Source: Gaiellaceae bacterium (lineage in GTDB: Bacteria; Actinomycetota; Thermoleophilia; Gaiellales; Gaiellaceae). From it: 64,000 nucleotides of DNA. Both the position numbers and the translations under genes were made by a program. Shown in pieces: positions 62,195 to 64,000 of this stretch (its first letter is position 1; each line of letters starts with the position of its first letter). Below the pieces are notes generated by a model. That model was not told where the DNA came from and did no database searches. It saw nothing but the letters and a program-made list of their open reading frames with translations. The stretch is from contig BPGK01000001.1 in the NCBI GenBank assembly GCA_026002995.1, positions 2,543,988-2,607,987 on the forward strand, in the 5' to 3' direction.

Positions 62195-62806
62195 TCAGTC
62201 GAGGTCAACTCTTCCGTTTCGCGAGGCACGCTCGACGGCGCGGCGGCGGACGCGTAGCGCCTCGACCGCATCCTCCAAGAATGCGCACAGCCGCTCGAGC
62301 CGAGACCGCTCCGAGGTATCGGCGAGAAGCTGGAGCTTCAGCTCCTCGTCGAGCTCTACGTGCGCAGCGAGCGCGAACGAGAGCTGGGGGTCGTCCGAGC
62401 TCGGGAGCTCGACATCGCTCCCGGCGATCTCCCGCAGCCGAGCGAAGAGCTGGAGAGCACGCGCCACGCTCGCGGGCGAGGCGGGATCGAACTCGTCGTC
62501 GAGCGATGCGACCTCCCCCGTGTGGAAGCTCTCGCCTCCCGTGAGCTCGAGGAGGCGGAAGCGGTCGCGACCCTCGACGAGGATGTTCAGACGCCCGTCG
62601 TCGAAGCGGTCGACCACCTCGACGACCGCAGCCCGCGTTCCGATGTCGCGGATCCCCTCCTCGTCGGCGAAGACGAGACCGAACTCCTCGTCGTGGGCGA
62701 GACAGCGCCCGATGAGATCCTTGTAGCGCTCCTCGAAGATGTGGAGCGGCACGCGCTCGGTCGGCAGGAGCACGATCCCGAGCGGGAAGAGGCCGATCTC
62801 CGCCAT
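62195..62806 (-). CDS. LON-substrate-binding-domain protein
   Basis: The 203-residue protein is a stand-alone N-terminal LON domain: IGLFPLGIVLLPTERVPLHIFEERY, EFGLVFADEEGIRDIGT, RLNILVEGRDRFRLLEL, and a helical C-terminal half with LLADTSERSRLERL. No AAA+ or protease part. Such proteins are common in actinobacteria, and the function is unknown. ATG 62806 is 6 nt after TACGCT. Confidence 0.92.
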   Translation of the reverse strand: MAEIGLFPLGIVLLPTERVPLHIFEERYKDLIGRCLAHDEEFGLVFADEEGIRDIGTRAAVVEVVDRFDDGRLNILVEGRDRFRLLELTGGESFHTGEVASLDDEFDPASPASVARALQLFARLREIAGSDVELPSSDDPQLSFALAAHVELDEELKLQLLADTSERSRLERLCAFLEDAVEALRVRRRAVERASRNGRVDLD

Positions 62807-62812
62807 CGCCCA

Positions 62813-62818
62813 AGCGTA
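62813..62818 (-). promoter_or_regulatory. TACGCT -10-like box, 6 nt before ATG 62806
   Basis: Same hexamer and spacing as before msrB; leaderless start. Confidence 0.5.
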
Positions 62819-62951
62819 GATGGACGAGAGGCTGTGGGGTCGTCGTAGCTCGACGGGGCTCGCGCGCCCCGTCGGTGTGCGACGCTCTCGGCTCGCTCGC
62901 TCGCGGGCCTGCACGCAGACGCGCACGCGCATGGCGCGCGGAACGCCTGAC

Positions 62952-63347
62952 CTACGTGCGGTCGAGGTCGAGCGCGGCCGAGTTGATGCAGTAGCGAAGC
63001 CCCGTGGGCTCCGGGCCGTCCTCGAAGACGTGCCCGAGGTGACCGCCGCACGTCGCGCAGCGAACCTCGGTACGAACCATTCCGTAGCTCGTGTCCACCG
63101 CGGTGACCACGCTGTCGAGCGAGGCGGGCTCGTAGAAGCTCGGCCACCCGCTTCCCGAGTCGAACTTCGTCTCCGAGCGGAAGAGCTCGCTCCCACAGCC
63201 AGCGCAGCGGTAGATCCCCTCGTCGTGCTCGTCCCAGTAGATGCCGGTGAAGGGCGGCTCCGTGCCCCCCTCGCGCAGGACGTGGTACTGCTCGGGCGTC
63301 AGGCGCCGCCGCCACTCCTCCTCGGTCAGGTCGTGCATCTCGCTCAT
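62952..63347 (-). CDS. msrB: Peptide-methionine (R)-S-oxide reductase
   Basis: The 131-residue enzyme repairs methionine-R-sulfoxide. Zinc Cys pairs are CAGCGSELF and [12 protein letters not shown], the substrate pocket [13 protein letters not shown], and the catalytic Cys in [14 protein letters not shown] 63347 is 6 nt from TACGCT. It sits between sufS/LON and sufD, linking oxidative repair with Fe-S assembly. Confidence 0.96.
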   Translation of the reverse strand: MSEMHDLTEEEWRRRLTPEQYHVLREGGTEPPFTGIYWDEHDEGIYRCAGCGSELFRSETKFDSGSGWPSFYEPASLDSVVTAVDTSYGMVRTEVRCATCGGHLGHVFEDGPEPTGLRYCINSAALDLDRT

Positions 63348-63353
63348 GCCCCG

Positions 63354-63359
63354 AGCGTA
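63354..63359 (-). promoter_or_regulatory. TACGCT -10-like box, 6 nt before ATG 63347
   Basis: Leaderless-type promoter of msrB. Confidence 0.5.
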
Positions 63360-63400
63360 GCCTGAACGCTCAGAGGGCGCGGGCTCGCACCGTGAGAGGG

Positions 63401-64000
63401 CTACGCCTCGGGGATCCGCGACTCGAGCGCCGCCGCGAGCGCCTCGCGCACCGGCTCGAGCTCGACCCGATCGAGGACGTCCTGGAAGAAGCCGCGCACG
63501 ATCAACCGCTCGGCCTCCGAGCGCGAGAGCCCGCGCGCCATGAGGTAGAAGAGCTGCTCGCGATCGACCTGGCCGAGCGTCGCGCCGTGCGTGCAGCGGA
63601 CGTCGTTGGCCATGATCTCGAGACCGGGAATCGAGTCCGCGTGGGCCGTCTTCGAGAGGAGGAGGTTGCGGTTCTCCTGGTAGGCGTTCGTCCGCTGAGC
63701 GCCCTCCTCGACCCGGATCATCCCGCGCCAGACGGCCCGCGCCGAGTCCCGCAGCGCGCCCTTGAAGGCGAAGTCGGAGGTCGTCGAGGGCGCGATGTGC
63801 TCCTGGAAGGTGTCGTAGTCGAGGTGTTGCGTCCCGTCGGCGAAGTAGGCCCCGGTGACGCGCGAGGTCGCGCCCGGGCCCGCGAGGTCGTTCTGGATGC
63901 GCACCTTCCCCTTCGCCGACCCGAAGCCCCCTGCGACCCAGTCGAGCTCGGCGTCCCGCTCGACGCGCGCGTGGTGAGAGGCGAAGTGCCACGTCCGCCG
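63401..64000 (-). CDS. sufD: SufD-like Fe-S cluster assembly protein, C-terminal part
   Basis: The frame enters at the window end and stops at 63401, giving about 199 residues of the SufBD beta-helix: [57 protein letters not shown] (with the functional His region) and [22 protein letters not shown]. The motif set fits SufD or SufB; the C-terminus ending [14 protein letters not shown] is nearer to SufD. The start is outside the window. Confidence 0.88.
   Translation of the reverse strand, partial: RRTWHFASHHARVERDAELDWVAGGFGSAKGKVRIQNDLAGPGATSRVTGAYFADGTQHLDYDTFQEHIAPSTTSDFAFKGALRDSARAVWRGMIRVEEGAQRTNAYQENRNLLLSKTAHADSIPGLEIMANDVRCTHGATLGQVDREQLFYLMARGLSRSEAERLIVRGFFQDVLDRVELEPVREALAAALESRIPEA

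Overview
The window is 64 kb of very GC-rich, gene-dense chromosome. Many starts are GTG, cistrons often share ATGA or GTGA start/stop overlaps, and many first genes have a TANNNT box only 6-9 nt upstream of the start codon, which suggests leaderless transcripts. Gene content and order (fhaA-fhaB-pstP-rodA-pbpA-pknB, argCJBDRGH, hom-thrC-thrB, suf genes with sufU, ANTAR response regulator, collagen-like GXY protein with a Cys-rich head, SIMPL, DUF4349 and DUF4446 proteins) point to an actinobacterium, probably an uncultured Thermoleophilia-type lineage; the class is an inference. No rRNA, tRNA, CRISPR array, phage or plasmid module was recognised.

Layout. 1-9.5 kb: end of a secreted collagen-like gene, ABC-F ATPase, ECF sigma factor with a coupled DUF4349 membrane protein, a MarR-protoglobin pair under a perfect 17-bp palindrome, a GAF-GAF histidine kinase with ANTAR response regulator, a DUF2269 membrane protein, an 84-bp nested palindromic element, and glnA with an attenuator-like leader. 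9.9-12.2 kb: a frameshifted ScyD-like secreted protein and two coupled small genes. 12.3-16.4 kb: a truncated IS3-type element, an exact 288-bp copy of part of an acyl-CoA dehydrogenase gene, and an ABC-2 exporter operon whose last permease is cut off by that copy. 16.4-22.9 kb: SIMPL protein, thioesterase, intact acyl-CoA dehydrogenase, flavin/Fe-S oxidoreductase and an ADP-forming acyl-CoA synthetase. 22.9-31.6 kb: an amine uptake and oxidation cluster (PotDBC-like transporter, two flavin amine oxidases, PotA-like ATPase, TetR regulator, Rieske oxygenase).

31.6-42.3 kb: complete arginine operon argC-J-B-D-R-G-H on the minus strand, facing hom-thrC-thrB and an HNH nuclease gene on the plus strand. 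42.3-53.7 kb: two membrane proteins, a Ser/Thr kinase with a multi-helix membrane domain, and the cell-wall and division signalling operon fhaA-fhaB-pstP-rodA-pbpA, then pknB and ddl. 53.7-59.3 kb: class III aminotransferase, PdxH, GH-like DUF4015 protein, dCTP deaminase, and a MarR/YceI/FMN-reductase unit. 59.3-64 kb: O-methyltransferase, Rieske ferredoxin, SufU, SufS, LON-domain protein, MsrB and the C-terminal part of SufD.

Functionally the window combines nitrogen assimilation and amino-acid synthesis (glnA, arg, thr), amine scavenging, Fe-S assembly, and cell-envelope growth under Ser/Thr kinase control. The most unusual items are the MarR-protoglobin pair, the amine cluster with its Rieske oxygenase, the 288-bp chimeric duplication, the repeated leaderless-start signature, and the palindromic element at 7.7 kb.
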